This document shows positions 27,067 to 36,593 of a stretch of DNA of 64,000 nt, piece by piece. How positions within the stretch are numbered: the stretch's first letter is position 1; each line of letters opens with the position of its first letter. The position numbers and the translations under genes are program-made. The notes below the pieces were generated by a model that worked only from the letters and a program-made list of their open reading frames with translations, did not search any database and was not told the DNA's origin. Source of the DNA: Psychromonas sp. MB-3u-54 (GTDB lineage: Bacteria; Pseudomonadota; Gammaproteobacteria; Enterobacterales; Psychromonadaceae); the NCBI RefSeq assembly GCF_002836415.1, contig NZ_PJBP01000171.1:1-64000 (forward strand), in the 5' to 3' direction.

Positions 27067-27098
27067 AGCTGCTCTAACGCGTATCGCTTTGAGCAGCT
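27067..27098 (+). terminator. Hairpin after azoR
   Basis: AGCTGCTC / GAGCAGCT perfect inverted repeat with a 16-base loop, 80 bases after the azoR stop. No U-tract in either direction, so it is only a weak terminator candidate between convergent genes. Confidence 0.35.
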
Positions 27099-27134
27099 TG
27101 CCGTTCCTGAAAAATCCGGGTTGTTTGCTATTAT

Positions 27135-27599
27135 TTATTTAATTAAATTCGTCATAGCATCAATGACCATCTGATGATCTTGCAGTTGCGGAAGACCGGA
27201 GACTGTCACTACTCCCACCAAGCCGCATTTTTTTATTCTGATCGGAAATGCCCCTCCGTGCGCACAATAATCGTCAGCATTAATGTGTGCCTGTTGTTCA
27301 AACTCTCTGTTTTTAGCTTTATTGTACTGCCCAATATAATAGGAACTGTGACCAAAACGTAACACAGTCTGCCGTTTCCGTTTTATCCAAATCTGATTAT
27401 CAAGCTGAGTACCGGACATCGCATAACTGAATAAAGTCTGGTTAAAGGCATAAACTTCGATGGCGACCAGCGCATTGTTATCCTCAGCTGTTTTTTTTAA
27501 TTGACAGCCTAACTGCCAGGCCGTCTGATTATTAAAAAATACAAACTGCAGTTCGCTTTCCTGACCTAATAAATCCGGCAGTGAATATTGTGCACTCAT
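27135..27599 (-). CDS. UPF0303/heme-degrading-domain protein
   Basis: A 154-residue cytoplasmic protein of the UPF0303 (GlcG/HbpS-related) family. The family segments RKRQTVLRFGHSSYYIG, ADDYCAHGGAFPIRIK and CGLVGVVTVSGLPQLQDH are clear. Some members are annotated as heme-degrading from structural similarity, but the activity is not proven for the group. It overlaps the upstream oxidoreductase stop by three to four bases (ATGA type), so the two are co-translated. Possibly it assists or stabilises the oxidoreductase product pathway; this is inference. Confidence 0.85.
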   Translation of the reverse strand: MSAQYSLPDLLGQESELQFVFFNNQTAWQLGCQLKKTAEDNNALVAIEVYAFNQTLFSYAMSGTQLDNQIWIKRKRQTVLRFGHSSYYIGQYNKAKNREFEQQAHINADDYCAHGGAFPIRIKKCGLVGVVTVSGLPQLQDHQMVIDAMTNLIK

Positions 27600-28648
27600 A
27601 ATAAAACCTTGATTGTTTTTCCCAAGCGGCTGCTTTCCATCGCTAATTTAATCAGTTTAATATTCCACAATGCATCTTCTGCCGAGACGGGAGGTTTAGC
27701 CCCGCTATTAATGGCCTTCGCCATTTGCACAAAAAAATGTTGATAACCACCAAGCTCCGTTTTAGCGACCTGTGATGAGTCTTCAAAATATAAATGACCA
27801 TATTGATCTTGGTTTTCCTGACCCCAGTCGGTGGTCGTAGGCAGCACACCTGTTTTTAATCTATCTTCCTGCGGATCCAGTCCCCATTTTCTATAATTAG
27901 CCCGATCGCCTTGAATATTAAAACGTAAGTTTGGCGCGGCACAAAATAATGAAGCACTTAACAGCGCCAGTTTATCCGGGTAATGCAGAGTTAAGTTAAA
28001 ATAATCAATATTGGTCGCGCCTTCCCGCATTATTTTACATTGCGCCGTGATAGCGTCGGGTAATCCGAACAGTTGTAACGCCTGATCAATTAAATGGGGG
28101 CCTAAATCAAATAAGATGCCGCCGCCGTCTTGAGCATTTTCACGCCAGCGTTGAACAGCGATTGGTCTGAAACGGTCAAAGTGTGATTCAAAATGTTTAA
28201 TATTGCCCAGCGTGTTTTCTGCCATTAATTTTTTAATGGTCATAAAATCACCATCCCAGCGGCGGTTGTGGTAGACACTTAATACCAACCCTTTTTCTTT
28301 TGCCAGAGTGATCAGGGTTTGACCATCGGCAATATTAGTCACAAAGGGTTTTTCTAAGATCACATGTTTATTATTTTCCAGTGCTAATTTAGCTAAGGAA
28401 AAATGCACATCGTTAGGCGCCGTAATAATAACTAACTGCGCATCACTGTTTTGCAGCATCTCTTCTGCGCTTAAATAATGCGCCGCATTCGGCCAATCTT
28501 GTTTAAGCGCGTCAGTTTGGCTGCTGCTGATCGCCGACACTTCAAACTCCGGGAGCGACTCGATAAAAGGAAGGTGAAATGTTTTTGCGGATAAACCATA
28601 TCCGACGATGGCGGTCTTAATAACACCAGTATTCATTTTATTGCTCAT
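27596..28648 (-). CDS. Gfo/Idh/MocA-family oxidoreductase
   Basis: NAD(P)-dependent oxidoreductase of about 350 residues. The Rossmann domain is near residues 9-130 (KTAIVGYGLSAKTFHLPF) with the family lysine in HVILEKPFVTN. The C-terminal beta-sheet domain starts around 135 (SVYHNRRWDGDF) and has GGGILFDLGPHLIDQALQLF. It resembles E. coli YdgJ. The substrate is probably a sugar or inositol derivative. ATG 28648 has AAGGGAACAACA just upstream; the longer frame to 28819 has none. It is the first gene of a two-gene operon. Confidence 0.88.
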   Translation of the reverse strand: MSNKMNTGVIKTAIVGYGLSAKTFHLPFIESLPEFEVSAISSSQTDALKQDWPNAAHYLSAEEMLQNSDAQLVIITAPNDVHFSLAKLALENNKHVILEKPFVTNIADGQTLITLAKEKGLVLSVYHNRRWDGDFMTIKKLMAENTLGNIKHFESHFDRFRPIAVQRWRENAQDGGGILFDLGPHLIDQALQLFGLPDAITAQCKIMREGATNIDYFNLTLHYPDKLALLSASLFCAAPNLRFNIQGDRANYRKWGLDPQEDRLKTGVLPTTTDWGQENQDQYGHLYFEDSSQVAKTELGGYQHFFVQMAKAINSGAKPPVSAEDALWNIKLIKLAMESSRLGKTIKVLL

Positions 28649-28667
28649 TGTTGTTCCCTTGTTTATT

Positions 28668-28916
28668 TTATTGACCACCCGTGCTGCTTTCCATACTTTC
28701 AACGTCCGTTGGTAGTCGATATTGAACAGTGATCCTGATACCCGCTTTGTCCAAATGATAATAGGGTAGCTGTAGATTATTAACACAGAAAGAGCGTAAA
28801 ACAGTTTACTTAACGCCATGTTCAGCTAATAAACGTGCTTTTTGAGTCATCACAACGCTTTTGGTTAAATAAGTAACAATATCATTCGCAAATATATTGT
28901 TGCGAAATTTAATTAC
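28668..28916 (-). pseudogene. Open-frame relic upstream of the oxidoreductase
   Basis: One minus-strand frame reads NDIVTYLTKSVVMTQKARLL then AEHGVK-stop, and after the TAA (28806-28808) goes on TVLRSFCVNNLQLPYYHLDK, AGIRITVQYRLPTDVESM up to a TAA at 28668. The composition looks protein-like and this may be the C-terminal remnant of a lost gene. I do not recognise the family. The remaining 28917-29337 holds nothing I can identify. Confidence 0.25.
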
Positions 28917-29337
28917 GATTTTTCACAGTATTTTTTAATATAAAGAGCTAACAACGAAGACAGTAATATTTTATCGACGGGCTTCTGTTTATTGAAATAA
29001 TTCGTGATTTTGAGAACCAGTTTAATCACCTCAAAAGACTTTAGAAATCTTCAGACAGAATAATGTTCTCTGTCGAAATTATCCCATTTACGTTCGTTTT
29101 CTCCCCAAATAGTACAAAAACGACATTTCCTAATTTAGTTGTTTGGGTTCGAGAATACCACTAAGTGAAAAACATGTTTTCATACTCAAAAAATCATTGA
29201 TGGGTTTATTTTTAATCGGCTGTTTTTAGGTTGATATAGATAAATTGACCATTGATTTTGTAATGAAACCGTTATTTACATAAGAAAAAAGAACTACTTA
29301 ACATAATAGGTATTTTGTAAATGAGTTTGATAGTCAC

Positions 29338-29520
29338 TTAAGAAATTAAAAAATTGTAATTTTCTAAGTCGTAAAGGCGCACACAAAGCGGCTTAGTTTG
29401 GTATTCTTTAATATCAATTTGAACAACCGATATTAGCTTATATGCCAGTTTTTTTGTTGTGGGTATACGTGGTGTGGTTAACAAAAAAACAAAACTCGCC
29501 CCTATTGGTACTATTGGCAT
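29338..29520 (-). CDS. Possible 60-residue protein after the nitrilase gene
   Basis: Open frame beginning at ATG 29520, overlapping the end of the nitrilase gene by 10 bases. The N-terminus is hydrophobic (VPIGASFVFLLTT) and the rest is mixed. No ribosome site is obvious apart from coupling to the upstream gene, and no homologue is recognised. It could equally be chance. Confidence 0.2.
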   Translation of the reverse strand: MPIVPIGASFVFLLTTPRIPTTKKLAYKLISVVQIDIKEYQTKPLCVRLYDLENYNFLIS

Positions 29521-30293
29521 TTAAGCCCTATTTCATGTACATAACAGGGATATTGTTTTTGCTGATTCTCAACAAAACCAAAATCTAAATCAAATGAAAC
29601 TACAGGATTATCAGATGAAGTTTCAGATATAAGTGAACCATCTGGCGAAAAAGCAAACCCTTTGCCACCAAAGGTTAATTCATCGCCGCACTTTCCTACG
29701 CGATTTGCGCTGACAACATAGCAGCCAGAAACAATTGCGGCCATTGCAACTGCTGTTTTCCAACGCTCAAAGCCTTGCTCTGAAGCCCTTGGGATAACAA
29801 GAAGATGAGCACCTTGGCATCGATAAGATCTTGCCCATTCATTGAACATCAACTCTGTACACAAAAGAAAACCAACATTTAGTTTATCGATTTTGATTAC
29901 ATCAAAGCCTGTTCGTCCAGTACGGAACCAAGCCGTCTCATAAAACCCCGATTCTTCGGGAAAGTAATGTTTTTGGTGTGCGAATCTATATTCGCCATTT
30001 ACTAGAGCAAATGCTTCATTAGCCAATTTCTCGTCAACTGGAACCGGCCGAGAGGAAAGAACAATAGGAATATTAAGCTTTTTCAATGCATCTACACCAT
30101 AATTGTGCGCTGAAATAGATGCTTCTGCATCTGCTGTATTAAATTCGTTTTCTACAGCAAGCCAACTTCCAAAAGGCATCTCGTTGGTAACTAAAACCTC
30201 TGGTTTTTCTGAAATGATTTGTTGTTTCAATTCTTCCCATTTCGTTCCTTCATGCAACAATCCTTCAGGTGATTCAATGTAAGTAATTTTCAT
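29511..30293 (-). CDS. Carbon-nitrogen hydrolase (nitrilase superfamily)
   Basis: A 260-residue cytoplasmic hydrolase with the Glu-Lys-Cys triad: Glu38 (VTNEMPFG), Lys108 (AHQKHYFPEE) and Cys145 (GFLLCTELMF). These enzymes hydrolyse amides or nitriles; the specificity cannot be told. ATG 30293 is preferred to 30308 because the GGAGAG in the sequence sits about nine bases before it. It is transcribed divergently from an Lrp/AsnC-type regulator 225 bases away, which is the likely controller. Confidence 0.85.
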   Translation of the reverse strand: MKITYIESPEGLLHEGTKWEELKQQIISEKPEVLVTNEMPFGSWLAVENEFNTADAEASISAHNYGVDALKKLNIPIVLSSRPVPVDEKLANEAFALVNGEYRFAHQKHYFPEESGFYETAWFRTGRTGFDVIKIDKLNVGFLLCTELMFNEWARSYRCQGAHLLVIPRASEQGFERWKTAVAMAAIVSGCYVVSANRVGKCGDELTFGGKGFAFSPDGSLISETSSDNPVVSFDLDFGFVENQQKQYPCYVHEIGLKCQ

Positions 30294-30418
30294 CCTATTA
30301 CTCTCCAAATTTAGATGCTTTGATCAGGCTAGATAAACTTCTTGTGATAAAGAAGCAATGCACAAGTGTAATGTATTGAGCCGGTAATACAGATAGGCAA
30401 GTCGCCAGCATTAACCCG

Positions 30419-30445
30419 CGATTCGTCGTTTATGCTGTCGAATCG
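30419..30445. promoter_or_regulatory. Dyad operator candidate between nitrilase and Lrp-type genes
   Basis: CGATTCG and CGAATCG are exact reverse complements 13 bases apart. The site lies 74 bases before the regulator start and 126 bases before the nitrilase start. Its size and position suit binding by the adjacent Lrp/AsnC-type dimer, though the sequence is not a known consensus. Confidence 0.45.
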
Positions 30446-30518
30446 ACACAGAACCCGACAGATATGTCATACTATCTATTTCCCGTAGTGGAATACATGT
30501 TTAGTGCTAAGTGATTCT

Positions 30519-30938
30519 ATGGATAACTTTAATCAAAAAATTCTAGCTTGCCTCAGTGATGACGCTCGCCAATCCAATGCGGAGATAGCACGAAAGGTAG
30601 GGCTGTCACGGAGTGCCGTATCAGAGCGTATTCACAAGATGGAAGATCAGCAGATGATATTAGGGTATCGCGCTGAGCTTAAATTACCAGAAAGCAAGGT
30701 TGCAGCTTATTTTCAATTGTCCTTTGATCAGAGTTGCTGCGATGAGATCGAAGCTCTTATACGGCCTTATCGGGAGATTCGAAGCTGTCATAGTACCTCT
30801 GGTGAGGTGGATATGATGATATTTGCTGAAGCAGAGGGAATAGCCGAATTGAACAATCTGCGAAACCACCTTGAACAATTACCTAAACTGACTCGAATTA
30901 TCACTCACACCGTATTAGAAGAGCGTATTCGGAGATAA
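30519..30938 (+). CDS. Lrp/AsnC-family transcriptional regulator
   Basis: A 139-residue regulator. The helix-turn-helix is in the first 50 residues (LSDDARQSNAEIARKVGLSR), then a RAM (ligand-binding ACT-like) domain from about 60, with the family pattern REIRSCHSTSGEVDMMIFAE. It probably senses an amino acid or related amide. It lies divergent to the nitrilase gene, so local control of that gene is likely. ATG 30519 is preferred to GTG 30504 on family length. An intrinsic terminator follows at 31024. Confidence 0.9.
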   Translation: MDNFNQKILACLSDDARQSNAEIARKVGLSRSAVSERIHKMEDQQMILGYRAELKLPESKVAAYFQLSFDQSCCDEIEALIRPYREIRSCHSTSGEVDMMIFAEAEGIAELNNLRNHLEQLPKLTRIITHTVLEERIRR

Positions 30939-31023
30939 TCGTTCTTTTGACAAGAGCTAACTTGTATCGCAATATATGACTCGTTACAACCTGTATCATA
31001 ACACCTGTTTTACGTAACATCTG

Positions 31024-31054
31024 AAGGCTACCTGCTAAAATGGTAGCCTTTTTT
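31024..31054 (+). terminator. Intrinsic terminator of the Lrp-type gene
   Basis: AAGGCTACC / GGTAGCCTT stem with a 9-base loop followed by TTTT, 86 bases after the stop codon. Confidence 0.85.
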
Positions 31055-31058
31055 GTAT

Positions 31059-31427
31059 CTAACCTGATATCAGGCTGCCTTTGGGACGTTTAAGTAATAT
31101 ATCTTTCAGCATAGTAATATTGCCACCCGGCGCCACTTCGAACAAGCCAATACGCGGTGTATAAGAGGCGACGGGAAAGCTTTTCCCTTTGCCATAATCC
31201 CCTGTATGGTTAGCGTTCGGACCGCGGTCGGTTAGCGCGTAAAACTGATTCGCTTGATTGGGATTCGCATCGACTAAATCATCACGCAATACAGAATAAG
31301 GCAACTCACTACCTTGTTTTGAAAAGCTCTCCAAAAAGCCCTTAGTCTCTGTCGTCTGTACGTTGCCCGCACAGCCCGTTATAACGTCCACGGAAACCAA
31401 ACTTGCCAAGCAGATTTTTCTCGTCAT
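31059..31427 (-). pseudogene. Truncated lipoprotein, N-terminus of a phytase-like esterase
   Basis: A 122-residue fragment with a lipoprotein-type signal (SLVSVDVITGCAGN, lipobox cysteine at about 19). Its start matches the 'esterase-like activity of phytase' family: FYALTDRGPNANHTGDYGKG, ASYTPRIGLFEV and ILLKRPKGSLISG. Full members have 400 or more residues; here the frame stops right after SLISG, next to the Lrp terminator. The rest of the gene is missing and the fragment is presumably non-functional. Upstream 31428-32030 shows no gene. Confidence 0.7.
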
Positions 31428-32076
31428 TTTTTGCCTCTTTAAATGTATTAGTGCTTTTTATTATCTTCACCTCAGTATCAAAAATGACTATGATGATTTA
31501 ATGACATTGATCACTAAGCAAGCTGGCTGCTCTATTTTCTGCTAACAAGGCTCATTTTTTTTATTTAGATCTATTCCGCGGTTTTTAATTTTAAAAGGGG
31601 GGCTAATGTTGCAATAAAGGAAGTTCGGTCGCTGTTAAGATAATTTCAGCTTTACACCGTGTTGATTATAAAGTATTTATTGGAATGATAAACAGGATGT
31701 CCGCGTACAGGATGGGGTGACAGGAATAAGCATCATATAAATGTAATAGAGCCTTGTGTTAAAGGATTATATCTGCATTTTATTACTCAAGTTGCGATTG
31801 CTGTTGAACTATCTAAGAAACCAATAGTCTAAACATTTCAATGTGCTACGCCCGGTGCGTTTATTTTGGCTCTTTGAGAGCATAATCAAATAAACCAGCG
31901 ACTCTGCGGGAGGTAAGTTAACTTTCATCGTCGGATTTTTATTCTTTATTCTGGTCGATATGATCCTGAATAATAGGCTAGTATATGTTGATCTTTTACA
32001 CGTGGAGTTTTAACTCGGCTTCATGTTAGACTCGATTTAATATTTTATTTTCAATAACTAAAAAGGTGGTATCAGA

Positions 32077-32652
32077 ATGGCTGTTTCTCTACAAAAAGGC
32101 GGAAATGTTTCACTAGAAAAAGTTGCTCCAGGTATGACTAAATGCCTACTCGGTTTAGGTTGGGATTCAAGAAGTACTGATGGAACTGATTTTGACTTAG
32201 ATGCATCTGGCTTTATGGTTAATGCAGAAGGTAAAGTACTTTCAGACAAAGGTTTTATTTTTTACGGTAACTTAGTTTCTGAGTGTAGTTCTGTTGAACA
32301 TACGGGTGATAACTTAACCGGCGAAGGCGAAGGTGATGACGAAGCGATTAAAATTGATTTAAGTAAAGTCCCTGCTGATGTGATGAAAATTGTTGTTGGT
32401 GTGACGATTCACGAAGCTGAATCACGTAAGCAAAATTTTGGCCAAGTTTCTAATGCTTTCATTCGAGTTGTTAATGAAGAAAACAATGAAGAAGTTGCCC
32501 GTTACGACTTGTCTGAAGATTACTCTACTGAAACTGCACTGCTTTTCGGTGAAATGTATCGCCACAATGGTGCATGGAAATTTAAAGCTGTGGGTCAAGG
32601 TTTTGCTGGTGGCTTAAAAGCAATGGCACAACAATTTAATGTTAATGTTTAA
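32077..32652 (+). CDS. TerD-family stress protein 1
   Basis: A 191-residue TerD-domain protein. The calcium-binding acidic pattern is clear: [11 protein letters not shown] at about 45-55 and [20 protein letters not shown] at about 77-96. It ends with the usual [14 protein letters not shown]. TerD proteins bind Ca2+ and act with TerB/TerC in membrane-linked stress responses, including tellurite and phage resistance. First of three TerD genes; ribosome site AAAAGGTGGTATCAGA. An intrinsic terminator stands before the next gene, so this gene is probably expressed most. 31990-32076 likely holds the cluster promoter. Confidence 0.92.
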   Translation: MAVSLQKGGNVSLEKVAPGMTKCLLGLGWDSRSTDGTDFDLDASGFMVNAEGKVLSDKGFIFYGNLVSECSSVEHTGDNLTGEGEGDDEAIKIDLSKVPADVMKIVVGVTIHEAESRKQNFGQVSNAFIRVVNEENNEEVARYDLSEDYSTETALLFGEMYRHNGAWKFKAVGQGFAGGLKAMAQQFNVNV

Positions 32653-32691
32653 CTTTAAATTTAAGTACAGTTAGTCGAAAAATATTTATTC

Positions 32692-32719
32692 GGGGGGAGC
32701 ATCTGTTTCCCCCTTTTTT
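32692..32719 (+). terminator. Intrinsic terminator between the first two terD genes
   Basis: GGGGGA / TCCCCC stem followed by six T residues, in the 92-base gap. It should lower read-through into the rest of the ter cluster. Confidence 0.75.
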
Positions 32720-32744
32720 ACATGTTTAGATTAAGGAAATAGTA

Positions 32745-33350
32745 ATGGCAATTTCATTAGCAAAAGGGCAAAAAATTAGCCTTGAAAAAAGCAATGGTTC
32801 GAACTTGGACCAAATTTGTGTTGGTGTGAACTGGGGCGCTATCGAAAAGAAAGGGTTATTTGGCGGCAAAAAAAAAGTTGCTGTTGATTTAGATGCAAGT
32901 TGTATTGTTTTTGATGCTAAGAATGAAGTAATAGACACTGTCTACTTTGGCAAATTAGCGACCCAAGGCATCAAACACTCCGGTGATGACCGAACAGGTG
33001 ATCTTGATGGCGATGATGGGCTAGATAATGAAATCATCACTTTAAATTTAAATCAGTTAGACAGCAATGCGCATCAAATAGTCTTTGTTTTAAACTCCTA
33101 CAGCGGTCATGATTTTAAAACCATTCCTTTTGCTTCTATCCGTCTGTATGAAGGCACCCCAACGCATGTAAACAGTGTCTATGCCACTTATGATGTGACT
33201 AATGACCCGCAATTTTCAGGCGCGCTTTCGATGGTCTTAGGTAAATTCTACTTACATAATAAAAATTGGAAATTCTCTGCGCTTGGTGAGCCGACTAAAG
33301 ACAGTAAATTGCCTGGTATGATCGAGACGGTTAAAAAACATTATTTATAA
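32745..33350 (+). CDS. TerD-family stress protein 2 (divergent)
   Basis: A 201-residue TerD paralogue, less like the other two. It has a lysine-rich insertion (KKGLFGGKKKVAVDLDASC), the acidic pattern HSGDDRTGDLDGDDGLDNE and a C-terminal NWKFSALGEPTKD. Probably Ca2+ binding as in the family; resembles TerX/TerZ-type members. The ribosome site AAGGAAATAGT precedes ATG 32745. It lies between two closely related TerD genes, suggesting a mixed complex. Confidence 0.9.
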   Translation: MAISLAKGQKISLEKSNGSNLDQICVGVNWGAIEKKGLFGGKKKVAVDLDASCIVFDAKNEVIDTVYFGKLATQGIKHSGDDRTGDLDGDDGLDNEIITLNLNQLDSNAHQIVFVLNSYSGHDFKTIPFASIRLYEGTPTHVNSVYATYDVTNDPQFSGALSMVLGKFYLHNKNWKFSALGEPTKDSKLPGMIETVKKHYL

Positions 33351-33472
33351 TTTTCTTTGAATATGAATCGGTCTTAATATCCACGTTGTAACCTGACACC
33401 TTTTGTTGTGAGCAGTAAGTTATCCACTTTTCTCTTTACATTAAATGACACTAAACTATTATAGGACATAAA

Positions 33473-34051
33473 ATGGCAATATCTTTGCAAAAAGGCGGTA
33501 ACGTCTCTTTAGAAAAAATAGCGCCCTCCATGCAGAATTGCTTGCTTGGTTTAGGCTGGGATGCAAATTCAATGAATGGTCATGATTTTGATCTAGACGC
33601 ATCTGCATTTATGCTTAATTCAGAAAATAAAATTATTTCTGATGCTCATTTTATTTTTTATGGTCAATTGTTATCTCCCTGCCGATCTATTGAACACACC
33701 GGTGATAATTTAACCGGTGAGGGTGACGGAGATGACGAATCGATTAAAGTGGACTTAGGTGCAGTGCCTGCCGAGGTTGCTAAAATCGCTGTTGGCGTCA
33801 CTATTCATGAAGCAGAGAAACGCCGTCAAAATTTTGGACAAGTTTCGAATGCATTTATGCGTTTAATAGATGAAAGCAATAATCAAGAAGTGGTGCGTTA
33901 TGATTTATCTGAGGATTATTCCACAGAAACCGCATTAATTTTTGGTGAATTATACCGTCATAAAGGAGAGTGGAAATTTAAGGCAATTGGTCAAGGTTAC
34001 TCAGGTGGACTGCACGCAATGGCAGTCAACTATGGAATTAATATTACATAA
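33473..34051 (+). CDS. TerD-family stress protein 3
   Basis: A 192-residue close paralogue of the first TerD protein: [47 protein letters not shown] and [14 protein letters not shown]. Both calcium-site motifs are intact. It is preceded by 122 non-coding bases, enough for its own promoter, and followed 48 bases later by the exchanger-like gene. Products 1 and 3 may be partly redundant. Confidence 0.92.
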   Translation: MAISLQKGGNVSLEKIAPSMQNCLLGLGWDANSMNGHDFDLDASAFMLNSENKIISDAHFIFYGQLLSPCRSIEHTGDNLTGEGDGDDESIKVDLGAVPAEVAKIAVGVTIHEAEKRRQNFGQVSNAFMRLIDESNNQEVVRYDLSEDYSTETALIFGELYRHKGEWKFKAIGQGYSGGLHAMAVNYGINIT

Positions 34052-34099
34052 TATTTTTTGATTTTATGTAAAACGTACTGAATATAATTAGAGATTGAG

Positions 34100-35191
34100 A
34101 TGAACACAATGCAAAATTTATGGCCCTTTTTATTAATTATTTTTTCATGTTATTTATTAAAATACGCATGTGATACTTTTGAGCAAAGCGCCTCTTATTT
34201 AGGAAGGAAATTTCCGCCCGGCGTGAAGGGTGCGACTGTTAATGCAGTCGGATCAAGTATGCCTGAAATGTGTGTAGTAATTGCTACTTTGTTCTGGTTT
34301 GACGACCCGTCATTAGTGATGGTTGCATTAGGTGTGACAGCAGGATCGGCAATATTTAACGGCTGTGTTATACCGGCGCTTTCTATTATTATGGCAAAAG
34401 ATGAAGATGGAACAGCTGTTAAATCAATTAAATTAACCAAACGAGTGTTAATCAGAGATGTATTTTGGGTGTTAACCGCAGAAATTGCATTGATCATCTT
34501 TCTCGGTTTTAATAATTTTACACTCTGGATGGCAGTTGTATTAAACGTTATCTATTTCTTTTATGCCGTGCACTTATATATTGATTCAAAACGTGATCAG
34601 GAAGGTGATGAAGAAGAAAAATATGAGTATGAAGAGATTGATGATCGCGGCGTATTTTTAAACTTAATTACCTTTAACTTCAATACGTTATTCTTCTCAA
34701 ACAGACCCTTTACACTGGTATCGTCTCTGGTTGTTATTGTGTTAGCGATTGCTATTATTTCCGGCTCTTCGTATCTGTTAGTTGAAGGTGTATTAGGCAG
34801 TGCAACCGTGCTCGGTGTACCTGAGTTTTTTGCCGGATTAATCTTTGGATCTGCGGCATCTTCTGTTCCTGATTTAATGTTGTCACTCAAAGACGCTCAA
34901 AAAGGAGAATATGAAGATGCGGTTGCTAATCCGCTCGCATCAAATACTTTTGATACGACTATCGCTTTTGCATTACCTTTGCTGGCCTGGTTCCTGATTA
35001 ATGGTGTTGATTCATTGCCTTTAGTTCAAGATGATAGTTTAACCCTGTTACGTTGGTCTATTGTCGGTATTACCGGCGGTGTCGCAGCAAGCTTGATTTT
35101 TAACTATAAAAAAGTAACTAAAAATGTTGCTTACTTCTTGTTAACCATGTTTGTTGTTTGGGCTGGCGTTATGTATGCAATGATTGGCTAA
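34100..35191 (+). CDS. Na+/Ca2+ exchanger-like membrane protein
   Basis: A 363-residue membrane protein of the CaCA superfamily with about ten helices. The two alpha-repeats are visible: GATVNAVGSSMPEMCVV (about 44-60) and GLIFGSAASSVPDLMLSL (about 247-264). An acidic cytoplasmic loop (EGDEEEKYEYEEIDD, about 168-182) separates them. It probably exchanges Ca2+ for Na+ or H+. Its place directly behind three calcium-binding TerD proteins links ion flux to the ter response. It stands where other ter clusters have terC. A possible terminator follows (AAGCTCCA ... TGGAGCTT, 35221 on). Confidence 0.85.
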   Translation: MNTMQNLWPFLLIIFSCYLLKYACDTFEQSASYLGRKFPPGVKGATVNAVGSSMPEMCVVIATLFWFDDPSLVMVALGVTAGSAIFNGCVIPALSIIMAKDEDGTAVKSIKLTKRVLIRDVFWVLTAEIALIIFLGFNNFTLWMAVVLNVIYFFYAVHLYIDSKRDQEGDEEEKYEYEEIDDRGVFLNLITFNFNTLFFSNRPFTLVSSLVVIVLAIAIISGSSYLLVEGVLGSATVLGVPEFFAGLIFGSAASSVPDLMLSLKDAQKGEYEDAVANPLASNTFDTTIAFALPLLAWFLINGVDSLPLVQDDSLTLLRWSIVGITGGVAASLIFNYKKVTKNVAYFLLTMFVVWAGVMYAMIG

Positions 35192-35510
35192 ATTAATTTA
35201 ATTAATAACGCTTGATATTGAAGCTCCAACATTCAGCTTTTTTGTGGTTATGATCACTTTTAAGCATGATTGATGGAGCTTTATTCTTATTAGCAGTGAC
35301 TTAAAATGATTTAGATTATAAAGTTAATTTCCTTCATACAATTTACGATCAGATGCGGACTCGTTTAGCCTATGGGTAATGAGTTGATGGGATTTTAATG
35401 ACAGGATTATTTTCTTCCATGAAATAATGTCAATCCAGTTCAAATTTCAGCGCAAAACACTTTAAGCAGGAAAAGGCTTATTTAAAAAAATAAAATGAAG
35501 TAAATACACT

Positions 35511-36593
35511 ATGAATTACAATTTTGAAACTCAAGCGGGGCTTATTTCGCTTGATGTACTAAAGACACAAAAACCCGTTGAAGAACTATTAACCTTTGCC
35601 TGCAGGCAGAATCCGAAGCGCAGTTTTATGCTTGTCAGCAAAGTACTTGGTCGTTATGTTCCCACCAAGCCTAAGGTGATGAGAGAGGTTTATGATTCAT
35701 TATCAGAATCTCTGGGCAATGATAAATTAACGTATGTTGCGAGCCTCGCTGAAGCCGCAACGGGACTCGGGGCAGGGGTTGCAGATAGTTTAGCGCGAGC
35801 GCAACAAGAAAATGTCTATTTTCAACATACGACGCGTCATAAATTGAATCGACCTTTGTGGTTTTCTGTTGATGAAGCACATAGTCATGCGGTGAATCAT
35901 ATGTTTTATGCACCTAAAACAGAGCTGCTTGAAGGAATCACTCAAAGTAAACGTTTAGTGATTGTGGATGACGAGATAACCACAGGTCGCACCATTAAAT
36001 TGCTTATCAGCGGATTATTAAAATATTTGATGAATATCGATGAAATTGTGATTATTTCATTAGTTAATTTAGTCGATAGAAAACAGAATTTATCGATCAC
36101 AGATTTTAATATTCCCATTCGTTATGTGTCATTAATGGAAGCGCAAATATCAATGGTGAAAAAAGAAAGTTTTAAGCCTGAATTACCGAAAAATGCAGAT
36201 ACAGGGTTATGTGAAGCACTGTCATCGGATGAATTGGGGCGCTGCGCTATGTTAATGCCCTATTCAGGTCATTTGCCAAATATTATTTCATCAAAAGAGA
36301 TGACTATTATCGCTAATGGTGAGCATCAATATATTCCCTTCCTGATTGCTGAAAAACATGAGCAAGCAGGCTGTGATGTACTGTATCAATCCATTAATCG
36401 CTCTCCTTTACTGCTGGGGGAATCGATTGAACAGAAGCTATCTTTTTCTTTTGACAGCAGTAAGGTTGAACATTATCTTTATAATTTTGAACAGGGTAAT
36501 AGAGACGTTTATGTATTGCTGGAAAATGAAAGTAGCAGAGAGACGCATGAGTTTGCCAGTCGATACCCCTTAACAAAATGTGAGGTGTCTTAA
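35511..36593 (+). CDS. Ter-associated phosphoribosyltransferase with TRSP domain
   Basis: A 360-residue two-domain protein. An N-terminal PRTase (about 30-220) has the PRPP loop IVDDEITTGRTIKLLISG. The C-terminal TRSP domain (about 240-350) includes FLIAEKHEQAGCDVLYQSINR and SPLLLG. This architecture is known from extended ter operons, where it is proposed to help make a nucleoside-like metabolite. The next gene's ATG overlaps or abuts its stop (TTAAATG), so the four genes from here to 39094 form one unit. 35192-35510 upstream is non-coding apart from the hairpin noted. Confidence 0.88.
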   Translation: MNYNFETQAGLISLDVLKTQKPVEELLTFACRQNPKRSFMLVSKVLGRYVPTKPKVMREVYDSLSESLGNDKLTYVASLAEAATGLGAGVADSLARAQQENVYFQHTTRHKLNRPLWFSVDEAHSHAVNHMFYAPKTELLEGITQSKRLVIVDDEITTGRTIKLLISGLLKYLMNIDEIVIISLVNLVDRKQNLSITDFNIPIRYVSLMEAQISMVKKESFKPELPKNADTGLCEALSSDELGRCAMLMPYSGHLPNIISSKEMTIIANGEHQYIPFLIAEKHEQAGCDVLYQSINRSPLLLGESIEQKLSFSFDSSKVEHYLYNFEQGNRDVYVLLENESSRETHEFASRYPLTKCEVS

